Part shown: positions 5,098 to 5,240 of the stretch, in pieces
How the letters are laid out: each line of letters opens with the position of its first letter
How positions within the stretch are numbered: the first letter of the stretch is position 1
Assembly: GCA_022865845.1 (NCBI GenBank)
Contig: JALHUC010000574.1
Coordinates: 1 to 5,240 of the forward strand
DNA length: 5,240 nt
Reading direction: 5' to 3'
Source: a bacterium
Lineage (GTDB): Bacteria > BMS3Abin14
Made by a program: the position numbers and the translations under genes
The notes under the pieces: generated by a model
Databases searched by the model: none
Seen by the model: the letters and a program-made list of their open reading frames with translations, nothing else
Told to the model about the DNA's origin: nothing

Positions 5098-5235
5098 ATG
5101 TTAGAATTCATCACAATGCTGTCAGTCGTTGCCATGATCTTTTGTGCCGCTACTGTTTTTGTGGCTCTCATTGCTGGCGGTGTCCTCAAAGCCAGTAGCG
5201 CCATGAGAAAGAAGGCAACGCAGGAAATTTCCTGA
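5098..5235 (+). CDS. Single-span membrane microprotein 2, paralogue of microprotein 1
   Basis: The 45-residue product starts at the ATG at 5098 and ends at the TGA at 5233-5235. It begins MLEFITMLSVVAMIFCAATV, has one membrane span (about 5-30) and ends with a basic tail, KASSAMRKKATQEIS. A strong GGAGGAGGTG Shine-Dalgarno (5083-5092) lies 5 nt before the start. Aligned without gaps to the gene before it, M1, E3, F4, V10, A12, F15, A18, T19, A23-L24-I25, G27 and K31 are identical, so the two arose by duplication and kept the same topology. C16 in the span is unique to this copy. The 32-bp gap and shared promoter indicate one operon, which may continue beyond the window. The function is not recognised. 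Confidence 0.8.
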   Translation: MLEFITMLSVVAMIFCAATVFVALIAGGVLKASSAMRKKATQEIS

Positions 5236-5240
5236 CCTGG

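Overview
This 5.2-kb stretch reads as a medium-GC bacterial chromosome. Two strong sigma70-type promoter boxes and Shine-Dalgarno sites complementary to the 16S 3' end support Bacteria. The mix of an X-family polymerase with a PHP domain, a ferritin-like protein, a TauE/SafE permease, a Rex-type operator and many short inverted intergenic repeats suggests an anaerobic or microaerophilic bacterium, perhaps of the Deltaproteobacteria in the broad sense. The taxonomy is inference only.

Layout. Positions 1-192 (minus) hold the N-terminal part of a ferritin-like protein that runs off the left edge. A 320-bp intergenic region (193-514) follows, with an inverted pair of CGCAGAG-type repeats. polX (515-2227, plus) encodes a complete DNA polymerase X with a C-terminal PHP nuclease domain. 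Next is a unit at 2234-2777 bounded by inverted repeats that carries a minus-strand GxxExxY protein gene of PD-(D/E)XK nuclease type. nth (2798-3442, plus) encodes a complete endonuclease III with its 4Fe-4S cluster ligands. It is followed by two inverted arrays of four 8-bp repeats, then by an uncatalogued minus-strand remnant of a right-handed beta-helix protein (3525-3782). A TauE/SafE permease (3804-4559, minus) comes next. Divergently after it, a strong promoter drives two tandem, paralogous single-span membrane microproteins (4922-5065 and 5098-5235), the second too short for ordinary ORF calling.

How it works together. polX and nth are both base-excision-repair type enzymes on the same strand, and the repeat-bounded GxxExxY unit now lies between them. 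The most interesting part is the right end. The -10 box of the microprotein promoter is covered by a perfect 18-bp palindrome, TTGTTAA-AATT-TTAACAA, which fits the recognition pattern of the NADH/NAD+-sensing repressor Rex. The two small membrane proteins are therefore likely made when the NADH/NAD+ ratio is high. Their function is not recognised.

Three intergenic places carry inverted pairs of short, degenerate, repeated units (261-444, 2234-2777, 3449-3526). The first two share a 38-bp hairpin block at 36/38 identity, and only the second holds a gene.
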